Source: Ruminococcaceae bacterium UBA7217 (GTDB taxonomy: Bacteria > Bacillota > Clostridia > Oscillospirales > Acutalibacteraceae). Taken from it: 8,408 nucleotides of DNA. The notes under the pieces were generated by a model that did not search any database, was not told the DNA's origin, and was given only the letters and a program-made list of their open reading frames with translations. The position numbers were made by a program, and so were the translations under genes. Shown here piece by piece: positions 1 through 7,275 of the stretch (position 1 is the stretch's first letter; every line of letters begins with the position of its first letter). Where the stretch lies: NCBI GenBank assembly GCA_002490425.1, contig DKTZ01000031.1, positions 6,364 to 14,771 on the forward strand, in the 5' to 3' direction.

Positions 1-16
1 TCTGCATTTTTACGTG

Positions 17-53
17 AATAATAACACTATCTGGTTATTGAGGTGTTATTATT
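17..53 (+). promoter_or_regulatory. Inverted repeat covering the tepA ribosome binding site
   Basis: A perfect 11-bp inverted repeat is visible: AATAATAACAC at 17-27 and GTGTTATTATT at 43-53, with a 15-base loop. The 3' arm ends one base before the TTG start at 54. It takes in GTG of the likely Shine-Dalgarno GAGGTG (40-45), whose first three bases lie at the 3' edge of the loop. In mRNA this stem would partly hide the ribosome binding site. The stem is mostly A-U with three G-C pairs, so its stability is moderate. It could instead be the end of an upstream transcription unit, but the bases after it are TTTTG and then coding sequence, which is a poor terminator tail. Confidence 0.5.
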
Positions 54-758
54 TTGAAAAATATATTTATAAATTCAAATGATTCAGATTATATTCCCGA
101 TTCTGAGGCAGAGGCTTCAGCACAGATTTCAAACGATGGTGATTTTATTGTTTGCACTGATAACAAAAGAATTCACTGTGTTTCGATTATCGGTCAAATT
201 GAAGGGCATGATGTGCTGCCGCCCAATGCCAAAACTACAAAATATGAGCATTTAATTCCGCAGATTATTGCGGCTGATGAAGACCCGTCTGTTGAGGGAA
301 TTATGATAGTTTTAAATACAGTCGGCGGTGATATTGAGGCAGGTCTTGCAATTGCCGAGCTTATCTCGGGTACTAAAAAGCCGACTGCTTCCGTTGTTCT
401 CGGAGGCGGTCATTCAATCGGAGTGCCTTTAGCAGTGGCGGCGGACAAGTCTTTTATTGTACCGAGTGCCACAATGACAGTGCACCCCGTGAGAATGAAC
501 GGCGTGGTTTTAGGTACAGCGCAGACTTTTTCCTATTTTAAAAGAATGCAGGAAAGAATTGTTAATTTTGTATCTAAAAATTCAAACATATCCCCCGAAA
601 GATTTCGTGAATTGATGCTGTCTACCGAAGAGCTTGTTATGGATGTAGGCTCTGTTTTAGACGGCGAGGCGGCAGTAAAAGAGGGACTTATTGACGCAGT
701 GGGCAACTTTAACGACGCACTGGACTATTTAAACAGAACAATTAAGACGAATACCTGA
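54..758 (+). CDS. tepA: ClpP-fold serine protease, TepA (translocation-enhancing protein) family
   Basis: This 234-residue protein belongs to the TepA/YmfB branch of the ClpP/crotonase fold; B. subtilis TepA is of similar length and is linked to protein export and spore development. The conserved block GQIEGH (47-52), a TTKYEH stretch (61-66) and LNTVGGDIEAGLAIAE (87-102) match the family. The catalytic serine is Ser121 in GHSIG, the histidine is His144 in TVHP, and Asp197 in MDVGS is the probable third member of the triad. There is no signal peptide or membrane segment, so it should be cytosolic. The TTG start at 54 is chosen because GAGGTG (40-45) lies 8 bases upstream and no better start precedes the conserved domain. 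It sits 33 bases before ftsK, as tepA sits near spoIIIE in Bacillus (where a small ylzJ gene intervenes; none is here). The physiological substrate is not predictable. Confidence 0.9.
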   Translation: MKNIFINSNDSDYIPDSEAEASAQISNDGDFIVCTDNKRIHCVSIIGQIEGHDVLPPNAKTTKYEHLIPQIIAADEDPSVEGIMIVLNTVGGDIEAGLAIAELISGTKKPTASVVLGGGHSIGVPLAVAADKSFIVPSATMTVHPVRMNGVVLGTAQTFSYFKRMQERIVNFVSKNSNISPERFRELMLSTEELVMDVGSVLDGEAAVKEGLIDAVGNFNDALDYLNRTIKTNT

Positions 759-768
759 CACGGTATTC
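749..768 (+). repeat. Short inverted repeat spanning the tepA stop codon
   Basis: GAATACC (749-755) and GGTATTC (762-768) form a perfect 7-bp stem with a 6-base loop that contains the TGA stop of tepA (756-758). No T-tract follows; the ftsK Shine-Dalgarno AAAGGAG begins 5 bases later (774-780). It is therefore not a terminator. It may be an mRNA processing or coupling element, or chance. Confidence 0.3.
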
Positions 769-791
769 ACGATAAAGGAGTAAGAGTACAT

Positions 792-3284
792 ATGGCAGCG
801 AATAAAAGGAATACTTCGTCCGCAAAAAAGAAAAAAAGCACAGTTGGAAACCGTAAGCCAAACAAGCAGTTAATTATGATTATAATGTTTGCGGCGTCAC
901 TTTTATGGCTTTGTATTGCACTTATTGATGCAGGCGGTCTTTGGGGACTTGTCAGAACATTATTATTCGGCTTATTCGGCTTCGGCACATTTGTTTTTCC
1001 GATTTTGCTTCTCGCACTTTCGGTTGTATTGGCTTTAGAGAAAGACGAAAAGAGCCAAAAGATATTTAATAAGCTTATATATGCATTTTTGATTACATTT
1101 CTTTTATCTGCAATTATACATATTTTCAACTGTAATCCCGAAAGCAGTTATTTTGACGCAGTAGCAGACGCTTATAAGAATTTCAGCATTGACGGAAAAA
1201 TGACCGGCGGCGGTGCATTAGGTGCGCTTTTGGGCGGACTCTTCCTTTTGCTCACAGGCGGAAGCAAGCTTGCGTCTTTAATAATCCTGTTCATTATTCT
1301 TTTGGTTTCAATAATGGTGATTACAGGTCTTACCGTTGCAAGCATTTACAGAGGAATATCAAAGCCTGTAAAGAAAATCGGCGAATATACAGGCGAAAAA
1401 ATTTCAGAATACAGTGAAAGAGCCGATGCTGCTCACGAAGAAAGGAAAGAAAGAAAAAAAGCTTTCAATCCTGATGTTGATTTAGGCCCTGATCCGCTTA
1501 AAACAGCTCCGATTTTGTCAGAAGATGACAGCGTGGCTACTGATGATAATGAGTTAATATCTTTCTCTGATTTACAAAAATCAAAAGCCGAAACCGAAAA
1601 AGCTAACGAAATTGACAAGATAATAAATCTTGATGACCTCATAAAGGGTTCAATGAAGACGGATAAACCGGAAGCAGAATCAGCAAAAAACAGACCTAAT
1701 TTGCCCGAAGTCATTGATGATGAAAATCTTGATTTTGACGACAGTGAAAATGAAGCCGAAGAAGTTCCTTATATGCTTCCGCCGCTTGAATGTCTTAATT
1801 TACCGACTAATGACAGCGCGGTGAATTATGAAATTGAGCTTAAGCAAAATGCAACCAAGCTTGTTGACACGCTCAAAAGCTTCGGTGTTGAAACAAGAAT
1901 TGTCGGAATTGAAAGAGGACCGTCTGTTACAAGATACGAAATTCAGCCTGCCGCAGGTGTTAAAATCAGTAAAATTACAAATTTGACTGATGACATTGCT
2001 TTAAATCTTGCATCATCGGGCGTTAGAATTGAAGCGCCTATTCCGAATAAATCTGCCGTTGGAATTGAAGTTCCGAACAGGAACAGAAATATGGTAACCT
2101 TACGTGAGGTTATTGACCAGGGGCAGTACAGAGAGGCCAAATCAAAACTCACTGTCGGGCTCGGCAAGGATGTTACGGGTAATTTCATCTATTGTGATGT
2201 TGCAAAAATGCCGCACCTTTTAATCGCAGGTACTACGGGCTCGGGTAAATCTGTTTGCCTTAATACTATGATTGTAAGCCTTCTTTATAACGCAAATCCC
2301 GATGAAGTTAAGCTTTTAATGATTGACCCGAAACAGGTTGAATTTACAATTTACAATGGTATTCCGCATTTGCTCGTTCCCGTTGTTTCAGATGCCAGAA
2401 AAGCGGCAGGCGCTCTTGGCTGGGCAGTTTCGGAAATGCTTCAGAGATATAAAAAATTCTCCGATAACAATGTTCGTGACATTTCTGGTTATAACAGCAT
2501 TTGCGAAAGTCAGGGTCTTAAAAAGATGCCGCAGGTAGTAATCTTTATTGATGAGCTTTCCGACCTTATGATGGCGGCTCCCAATGAGGTTGAGGACTCC
2601 ATTTGCCGTCTTGCACAGATGGCAAGAGCGGCGGGTATGCACCTTGTTATTGCAACTCAAAGACCGTCTGTTGACGTTATTACAGGTCTTATTAAAGCCA
2701 ATATTCCGTCAAGAATTGCGCTTTCCGTTTCTTCGCAGATTGACTCACGTACAATTATTGACTCAATTGGAGCCGAAAAGCTGCTCGGTAACGGCGATAT
2801 GCTTTATTATCCTGTCGGTATTCCGAAACCCATAAGAGTTCAGGGCTGTTATCTTTCTGAAAAAGAGGTTGAAAAGGTAGTCAGCTTTATTAAAAATCAA
2901 AAAGAAACCGAATATGATGACGAGGTTAACAATGCAATTGAACAGATTGCACAAGCATCTGCCAACGGCAAAAAAGGAGCAACGGTGCCATCGGATTTGT
3001 CAGGCGATGCACAGTCAGGTGACGATGAAATTCTAAAAAAGGCAATTGAGGTTGTTGTTGAGGCACAGTCTGCGTCTACAACTCTTCTTCAGAAACGCTT
3101 AAAGCTTGGATATGCAAGAGCGTCAAGAATAATTGACGAGCTTGAAGAAAAAGGTGTAATCGGTCCGTATGAGGGAAGTAAACCACGTAAGGTACTCATC
3201 ACAAAACAGCAGTGGTATGAAATGAATGCTGTTTCATCAGACGCATTATCAGCGATTGAAAACAATGGAGACAGCCATGCTTAA
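792..3284 (+). CDS. ftsK: FtsK/SpoIIIE-family DNA translocase
   Basis: An 830-residue, membrane-anchored, ATP-driven double-stranded DNA pump that moves chromosomes through the division or sporulation septum. Residues 1-25 are Lys/Arg-rich, followed by hydrophobic membrane segments at about 27-47, 52-80, 93-112, 143-157 and 160-184. A charged, acidic, low-complexity linker covers about 190-335. The alpha/beta motor domain follows: GIERGPSVTRYEIQPAAGVK (372-391), Walker A GTTGSGKS (480-487, Lys486), Walker B VVIFIDEL (582-589, Asp587/Glu588), and the hallmark ATQRPSVDVITG (621-632). Residues 745-805 form the winged-helix gamma domain that reads polar DNA motifs. Length is close to B. subtilis SpoIIIE (787) and all motor motifs are intact. 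The start has AAAGGAG at 774-780, 11 bases upstream. Its position after tepA favours the spoIIIE/ftsK orthologue over SftA. Whether it serves division, sporulation or both cannot be told from sequence. Confidence 0.97.
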   Translation: MAANKRNTSSAKKKKSTVGNRKPNKQLIMIIMFAASLLWLCIALIDAGGLWGLVRTLLFGLFGFGTFVFPILLLALSVVLALEKDEKSQKIFNKLIYAFLITFLLSAIIHIFNCNPESSYFDAVADAYKNFSIDGKMTGGGALGALLGGLFLLLTGGSKLASLIILFIILLVSIMVITGLTVASIYRGISKPVKKIGEYTGEKISEYSERADAAHEERKERKKAFNPDVDLGPDPLKTAPILSEDDSVATDDNELISFSDLQKSKAETEKANEIDKIINLDDLIKGSMKTDKPEAESAKNRPNLPEVIDDENLDFDDSENEAEEVPYMLPPLECLNLPTNDSAVNYEIELKQNATKLVDTLKSFGVETRIVGIERGPSVTRYEIQPAAGVKISKITNLTDDIALNLASSGVRIEAPIPNKSAVGIEVPNRNRNMVTLREVIDQGQYREAKSKLTVGLGKDVTGNFIYCDVAKMPHLLIAGTTGSGKSVCLNTMIVSLLYNANPDEVKLLMIDPKQVEFTIYNGIPHLLVPVVSDARKAAGALGWAVSEMLQRYKKFSDNNVRDISGYNSICESQGLKKMPQVVIFIDELSDLMMAAPNEVEDSICRLAQMARAAGMHLVIATQRPSVDVITGLIKANIPSRIALSVSSQIDSRTIIDSIGAEKLLGNGDMLYYPVGIPKPIRVQGCYLSEKEVEKVVSFIKNQKETEYDDEVNNAIEQIAQASANGKKGATVPSDLSGDAQSGDDEILKKAIEVVVEAQSASTTLLQKRLKLGYARASRIIDELEEKGVIGPYEGSKPRKVLITKQQWYEMNAVSSDALSAIENNGDSHA
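3266..3279 (+). promoter_or_regulatory. ygiQ ribosome binding site inside the ftsK 3' end
   Basis: TGGAG (3266-3270) lies 6 bases before the ATG at 3277. This decides the ygiQ start: the frame stays open upstream to an ATG at 3265 and a further start at 3226, but those lack a suitable site and would add residues not seen at the family N-terminus, which begins close to KFLPVS. The ATG overlaps the end of ftsK by 8 bases, so ribosomes finishing FtsK could re-initiate here. Confidence 0.7.
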
Positions 3285-5196
3285 CGACAAATTTTTGCCT
3301 GTATCACGAAAAGATATGGAAGAGCGTGGCTGGAACTCGGTTGATTTCGTTTACATATCGGGTGACGCTTATGTTGACCATCCAAGCTTCGGTCCGTCTA
3401 TTATAACAAGAGTTCTTGAACACGAGGGCTTTAAGGTCGGTTTTATTTCTCAGCCGAATTGGCACAAGAATGACGATTTTACCGTCTTTGGAAAACCCCG
3501 TCTCGGATTTTTTATCTCTTCGGGCAATATTGATTCGATGGTTGCGCATTACACCGTCGCGAAGAGAAAAAGAAGTACGGACGCTTATTCGCCTGGTGGT
3601 AAAGCAGGACTTCGCCCAGACAGAGCAGTTACTGTTTATTCTCAAAAAGTACGTGAAATTTACGGTGATATTCCCATAATTATCGGCGGACTTGAAGCGA
3701 GCCTTCGCAGATTTGCCCATTACGATTATTGGGACGATAAAATCCGCCCGTCAATTCTTTTTGAGTCGGGAGCAGATCTGATTTCTTTCGGTATGGGAGA
3801 AAAACAGACCGCCCAAATAGCTCATAGGCTTAATAACGGTGAGAATATATCAGATTTGCACGATATTAAAGGTACTTGCTACGCTTTACCCGTTGAAAAT
3901 ACGCCTTACAGCGGTGTTGAGTGTCCGTCTTTTGAAAATGTTTGTTCATCAAAAAAGGAATACGCAATTTCCTGCCGATTACAGCAGGACGAGCAAGACC
4001 ACATTCGGGGAAAAATGCTGAAACAGCGCCACGGAAAAATGATGCTTGTTCAAAACCCACCTATGGAGCCTTTAACAACCGATGAGCTTGACGCAATTTA
4101 CGATTTGCCGTATACAAGAACGTATCACCCAATGTATGAAGCTGACGGCGGTGTTCCCGGACTTATTGAGGTTGAATTTTCAATAACTCATAACCGTGGA
4201 TGCTTCGGCGGATGTAATTTCTGTTCTATTGCTTTTCATCAGGGCAGATATGTTACATCACGAAGCCGTGAATCCATAATTAAAGAAGCTAAGCTTTTGA
4301 CTGAAATTAAAGGCTTTAAAGGTTACATTCACGATGTAGGCGGTCCTACCGCAAATTTCAGGCGACCGTCTTGCGATATTCAGGAAAAGGCGGGTCTTTG
4401 TAAAGGCAAAAAGTGTTTAGCTCCCATACCTTGTAAAAATCTTATATCTACTCACGAAGAGTATTTAAGCATTTTACGTGAACTGAGAAAACTGCCAAAG
4501 GTAAAAAAAGTATTTATTAGGTCGGGAATCCGTTATGATTACCTTTTGTGCGATAATAATGACGCCTTTTTCAAAGAGCTTGTTGAGCATCATGTAAGCG
4601 GTCAATTAAAGGTTGCACCGGAGCACTGTTCTGCGGCGGTTCTTGACAAAATGGGCAAACCGCATATTGAAGCATATAAAGAATTTTCAAGAAGATATTT
4701 TAAATATACTAAATCAATAGGCAAGGAGCAATATTTAGTCCCTTACCTTATGTCGTCGCACCCGGGAGCTACTTTAAAAAATGCAGTTGAATTGGCTGAG
4801 TTTATAAAATCCGAACATTTGCATCCTGAGCAAGTGCAGGACTTTTACCCGACTCCGGGTACAATTGCAACCGCTATGTACTATACGGAATTAGACCCTT
4901 ATACTATGGAACCTGTTTATGTCGCTAAAAATCCACACGATAAAGCAATGCAGCGAGCAATAATGCAGTATTTTAATCCTAATAATTACGATTTAGTTAT
5001 TGAGGCGCTGAAGCGTGCAGGCCGAACTGATCTTATCGGACACGGTGAAAAGTGCCTTGTAGCGCCAAAGGGTGCAGATATTGCCAAATTCGGAAAAAAC
5101 ACTTCACGTTCAAAGCAACTGCATAATGGTAAAGCAACTAAGGAGAGATATAATAAGAATGGCAAACAAAAGGGTGTACAAAAGCGGAAAAAGTAA
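3277..5196 (+). CDS. ygiQ: YgiQ-family radical SAM protein (UPF0313)
   Basis: A 639-residue protein of the YgiQ family; its biochemical reaction is not established. The N-terminal part carries the family signature SGDAYVDHPSFG and a region (to about residue 290) resembling the Rossmann-like domain that precedes many radical SAM cores. The [4Fe-4S]/SAM motif is Cys309-x3-Cys313-x2-Cys316 (CFGGCNFC), followed by a glycine motif HDVGGPTANF. Four further cysteines (366, 375, 380, 386) form a compact cluster. The C-terminal part, with YFNPNNYDLVIEALKRAGR, is the DUF3362-type domain of YgiQ proteins. The last 40 or so residues are a Lys/Arg/Asn-rich tail with no predictable fold. It is cytosolic, with no membrane segment. 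It overlaps ftsK by 8 bases and the next gene by 38 bases. The start is set by the TGGAG site and by family alignment. Confidence 0.93.
   Translation: MLNDKFLPVSRKDMEERGWNSVDFVYISGDAYVDHPSFGPSIITRVLEHEGFKVGFISQPNWHKNDDFTVFGKPRLGFFISSGNIDSMVAHYTVAKRKRSTDAYSPGGKAGLRPDRAVTVYSQKVREIYGDIPIIIGGLEASLRRFAHYDYWDDKIRPSILFESGADLISFGMGEKQTAQIAHRLNNGENISDLHDIKGTCYALPVENTPYSGVECPSFENVCSSKKEYAISCRLQQDEQDHIRGKMLKQRHGKMMLVQNPPMEPLTTDELDAIYDLPYTRTYHPMYEADGGVPGLIEVEFSITHNRGCFGGCNFCSIAFHQGRYVTSRSRESIIKEAKLLTEIKGFKGYIHDVGGPTANFRRPSCDIQEKAGLCKGKKCLAPIPCKNLISTHEEYLSILRELRKLPKVKKVFIRSGIRYDYLLCDNNDAFFKELVEHHVSGQLKVAPEHCSAAVLDKMGKPHIEAYKEFSRRYFKYTKSIGKEQYLVPYLMSSHPGATLKNAVELAEFIKSEHLHPEQVQDFYPTPGTIATAMYYTELDPYTMEPVYVAKNPHDKAMQRAIMQYFNPNNYDLVIEALKRAGRTDLIGHGEKCLVAPKGADIAKFGKNTSRSKQLHNGKATKERYNKNGKQKGVQKRKK
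5140..5161 (+). promoter_or_regulatory. Ribosome binding site and start of the MBL gene inside ygiQ
   Basis: AAGGAG (5140-5145) precedes the ATG at 5159 by 13 bases, a slightly long spacing. Upstream in-frame starts at 5072 (GTG) and 5126 (ATG) are deeper within ygiQ, lack a comparable site and would put an unrelated peptide before a normal Lys/Arg-rich N-terminus and membrane anchor. This start gives a 38-base overlap with ygiQ. Confidence 0.6.
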
Positions 5197-6157
5197 TCCC
5201 CATGCTTATGCGCCGAGGGGCAATACTAAAAAGTTTATAACAATATCAATAATTCTTCTTGCTGTTATATTTGCTTTTACTGTTGAATTTCTTGACAAGA
5301 AAAACGGCGGTGCATGGAAAAATACATACAAAAATTTATGGCTTATTGACAACTATTCGGAAATGCCTGAATCTGAACTTGCCGTTTACTTTCTCGACGT
5401 TGATCAAAGCGACTGTTCGATACTTATGAACAGTGGAAAGGTTTTAATGATTGACACTGGAACGCCCGACCAAATAACAAAAATCAGGGAAGCGCTGCAA
5501 TCATTAGGAATATCTAAAATCGACTATCTTATTATTACACACCAGCACGATGACCACATGGGCGGAGCTGCTGACATAATTAAAAATTATGAGGTTTCCA
5601 ATATCATAATGCCGAAGCTGAGTAAAGTAAATATGGTTACCACTAAAGCTTACGAAAATCTTTTGAATACTATTAAAGAAAGACAGGTGCATGCTATTGC
5701 GGCAGAACCTAATTTGACATTTTATTTGGGTAATGCTGAATGCACAGTTTTAGCACCTTTAAGCCAAGACGAAAATCTCAATAATATGTCTGCTGTGACA
5801 AAAGTTACTTTCGGTTCAACATCATTTATTTTTCAGGGAGATGCCGAAAAGAAGGTTGAAACGGCTCTTCTTTCAAACGGTGCGGACGTTTCGGCAGATG
5901 TAATCAAAGTGGGACACCACGGCAGTAAGACTTCTTCATCAAAGAAATATATTGAGGCGGTGTCTCCTAAGGTTGCGATTATTTCCTGCGGAGTTCAAAA
6001 CTCATACGGACATCCGCACAGTGTTACTCTTGATACCTTAAAGAATGCAGGAGCGGACACATATATTACTTATGAATACAACTCGCTTTGCGTTAAAAGC
6101 GACGGAAAGAAGATAACCGTACTTAATAAATCAGAGGAAGTAAAAACTTATGAATGA
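5159..6157 (+). CDS. Membrane-anchored ComEC/Rec2-like MBL-fold hydrolase
   Basis: A 332-residue protein. Residues 1-25 are rich in Lys/Arg, followed by one membrane segment (26-45) and no cleavage or lipobox motif, so it is probably an N-terminally anchored protein with its enzyme domain outside the membrane. Residues from about 75 match the metallo-beta-lactamase domain found at the C-terminus of the competence protein ComEC. Metal ligands are visible: THQHDDH with His128, His130, Asp132 and His133; Asp228 in FQGDAE; His254 in GHHGS; His287 in YGHPH. ComEC itself has many membrane segments and a competence domain, both absent, so this is a stand-alone homologue and not the DNA uptake channel. 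The usual DVGQGD motif reads DVDQSD (80-85). Hydrolysis of nucleic acid or another phosphoester is plausible from family membership but unproven. It overlaps the DUF3006 gene by 8 bases. Confidence 0.85.
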   Translation: MANKRVYKSGKSNPHAYAPRGNTKKFITISIILLAVIFAFTVEFLDKKNGGAWKNTYKNLWLIDNYSEMPESELAVYFLDVDQSDCSILMNSGKVLMIDTGTPDQITKIREALQSLGISKIDYLIITHQHDDHMGGAADIIKNYEVSNIIMPKLSKVNMVTTKAYENLLNTIKERQVHAIAAEPNLTFYLGNAECTVLAPLSQDENLNNMSAVTKVTFGSTSFIFQGDAEKKVETALLSNGADVSADVIKVGHHGSKTSSSKKYIEAVSPKVAIISCGVQNSYGHPHSVTLDTLKNAGADTYITYEYNSLCVKSDGKKITVLNKSEEVKTYE

Positions 6158-6371
6158 ATATTATTCGGTAAGCAGAATTGAAGATGAAACAGCCGTAGTT
6201 GAATTTCCTAACGGCTCATTTAATGAAGTACCCGTTTCTCTTTTACCTTCGGATGTTAAAGAGGGTAATATACTTGTTTTGAGCAGTGACGGCACATATA
6301 TTCACGATTTTTCGGCAGAAGAGGACATAAAAAACCGATTATTAAGCTTTCAGGATGATATTTTCGGTTAA
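6150..6371 (+). CDS. DUF3006-family small protein
   Basis: A 73-residue protein matching the DUF3006 pattern: an N-terminal strand with SRIEDETAVVEF (8-19), then EVPVSLLPSDVKEGNIL (26-42), and a C-terminal amphipathic stretch (AEEDIKNRLLSFQDDIF). It is small, acidic and without a membrane segment or cysteines, and probably folds as a short beta-barrel-like domain. No function is established for the family. The start ATG at 6150 overlaps the end of the MBL gene as ATGAATGA, with a weak GAGG at 6134-6137. I recall DUF3006 genes often lying beside ComEC-like MBL genes, so a joint role with the preceding hydrolase is reasonable but is inference. It is the last gene before the rpsB promoter, and no clear terminator follows it. 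Confidence 0.8.
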   Translation: MNEYYSVSRIEDETAVVEFPNGSFNEVPVSLLPSDVKEGNILVLSSDGTYIHDFSAEEDIKNRLLSFQDDIFG

Positions 6372-6388
6372 AAAATGGTTAAAAATAC

Positions 6389-6417
6389 TTGCAATTACAG
6401 TTTTTATATGCTATAAT
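6389..6417 (+). promoter_or_regulatory. rpsB promoter (housekeeping sigma factor type)
   Basis: TTGCAA (6389-6394) serves as -35 and TATAAT (6412-6417) as a perfect -10, separated by 17 bases. TG at 6409-6410, one base before the -10, makes an extended -10 element. An A/T-rich stretch lies just upstream. Transcription would begin near 6424, giving a leader of about 95 bases. This is the strongest promoter-like sequence I see in the window and suits a ribosomal protein operon. Confidence 0.85.
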
Positions 6418-6423
6418 TTTTCA

Positions 6424-6518
6424 GCAATTCGCATGTACGGCGATTTTGTTCGGAATTGCACTTAGTGTCCCGAATGAAAAATGACCCGTGCAGAGGATAA
6501 AATAAGGAGGAAAAACAC
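6424..6518 (+). promoter_or_regulatory. Structured rpsB mRNA leader, candidate S2 autoregulatory element
   Basis: The leader can fold in more than one way. Hairpin A is a perfect 7-bp stem, GCAATTC (6424-6430) with GAATTGC (6453-6459). Hairpin B uses TTCGG (6449-6453) with CCGAA (6470-6474) around a nested GCAC/GTGT stem (6458-6461 with 6465-6468). A and B share bases 6453 and 6458-6459 and so exclude each other. A third option pairs TGCAC (6457-6461) with GTGCA (6488-6492). The Shine-Dalgarno AAGGAGG (6504-6510) lies outside these stems. Feedback of S2 on its own leader is known in E. coli; that this leader does the same is inference. No folding calculation was made. Confidence 0.45.
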
Positions 6519-7262
6519 ATGTCAGTAGTATCAATGAAACAGTTACTCGAAGCCGGCGTTCACTTCGGTCACCAGACAAGAAGATGGAACCCTAAAATGG
6601 CTGAGTACATTTTCACGGAGAGAAACGGTATTTATATTATCGATCTCCAGAAAACAGTTAAGAAGCTTGAGGAAGCTTACGCAGTAGTTAAGGAAATCGC
6701 TGAAAACGGCGATGAAATCCTTTTCGTAGGCACAAAGAAGCAGGCACAGTCTTCAGTTAAGGAAGAGGCTATGCGTTGCGGTATGCCTTACGTTAACGCA
6801 CGTTGGCTCGGCGGTATGCTTACAAACTTCACAACAATTAAGCAGAGAATAAAAAGACTTGCTCAGCTCAAGGCTATGCAGGAAGACGGAACATTTGACC
6901 TACTTCCCAAAAAGGAAGTAGCCAAATATGAGCTTGAAATTGAAAAGCTTGAAAAGTTCATAGGCGGTATTACAGAAATGAAAAAGCAGCCCGCTGCATT
7001 GTTCATTGTTGACCCGAGAAAAGAGAAGATTGCAGTTCTTGAAGCAAAGAAACTCGGTATTCCGGTTATTGCTATTGTTGACACAAACTGCGATCCTGAT
7101 GATGTTGATTACGTTATCCCCGGTAACGATGACGCTATCCGTGCAGTAAAGCTTATTGCAGGCGCTATGGCAGACGCTGTTATCGAGGGCAGACAGGGTG
7201 AAGCTGATACAGCAGAAGAGGCTGTTGAGGCTGTAGCAGAAACAGAAGAAGCTGCTGAATAA
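6519..7262 (+). CDS. rpsB: 30S ribosomal protein S2
   Basis: A full-length 247-residue S2 of the small ribosomal subunit, where it sits between the head and body and helps recruit S1-type proteins and mRNA. The N-terminal signature MKQLLEAGVHFGHQTRRWNPKM (6-27) is intact, as are FVGTKKQA (68-75), the YVNARWLGGMLTNF stretch, and the C-terminal block ending in NDDAIRAVKLIAGAMADAVIEG. The last 20 residues (GEADTAEEAVEAVAETEEAAE) are an acidic Ala/Glu tail, common in clostridial S2. AAGGAGG (6504-6510) lies 8 bases before the ATG, a near-ideal site. It is the first gene of the rpsB-tsf pair, driven by the promoter at 6389-6417 and probably regulated through the leader. Confidence 0.99.
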   Translation: MSVVSMKQLLEAGVHFGHQTRRWNPKMAEYIFTERNGIYIIDLQKTVKKLEEAYAVVKEIAENGDEILFVGTKKQAQSSVKEEAMRCGMPYVNARWLGGMLTNFTTIKQRIKRLAQLKAMQEDGTFDLLPKKEVAKYELEIEKLEKFIGGITEMKKQPAALFIVDPRKEKIAVLEAKKLGIPVIAIVDTNCDPDDVDYVIPGNDDAIRAVKLIAGAMADAVIEGRQGEADTAEEAVEAVAETEEAAE

Positions 7263-7275
7263 AAACAAATCTTAA

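Noticed and set aside
767..1129. 120-codon open frame on the minus strand
   Set aside because: It lies opposite the membrane segments of ftsK, has no recognisable domain or ribosome binding site, and is explained by the antisense of a hydrophobic coding region.
3226..3276. Longer N-terminus for YgiQ
   Set aside because: No suitable ribosome binding site, residues do not resemble the family N-terminus, and it would increase the overlap with ftsK from 8 to 59 bases.
5072..5158. Longer N-terminus for the MBL protein starting with GTG
   Set aside because: The ATG at 5159 has AAGGAG upstream and gives a typical basic N-terminus plus membrane anchor; the extra residues are the out-of-frame reading of ygiQ.
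6372..6423. Terminator for the upstream operon
   Set aside because: The A/T-rich run contains no stem of useful length before the promoter, and hairpin 6424-6459 lacks a following T-tract, so read-through into rpsB is possible.
6900..7268. 122-codon minus-strand frame over rpsB
   Set aside because: Antisense of a highly conserved ribosomal gene, Cys/Phe/Asn-rich with no family resemblance.
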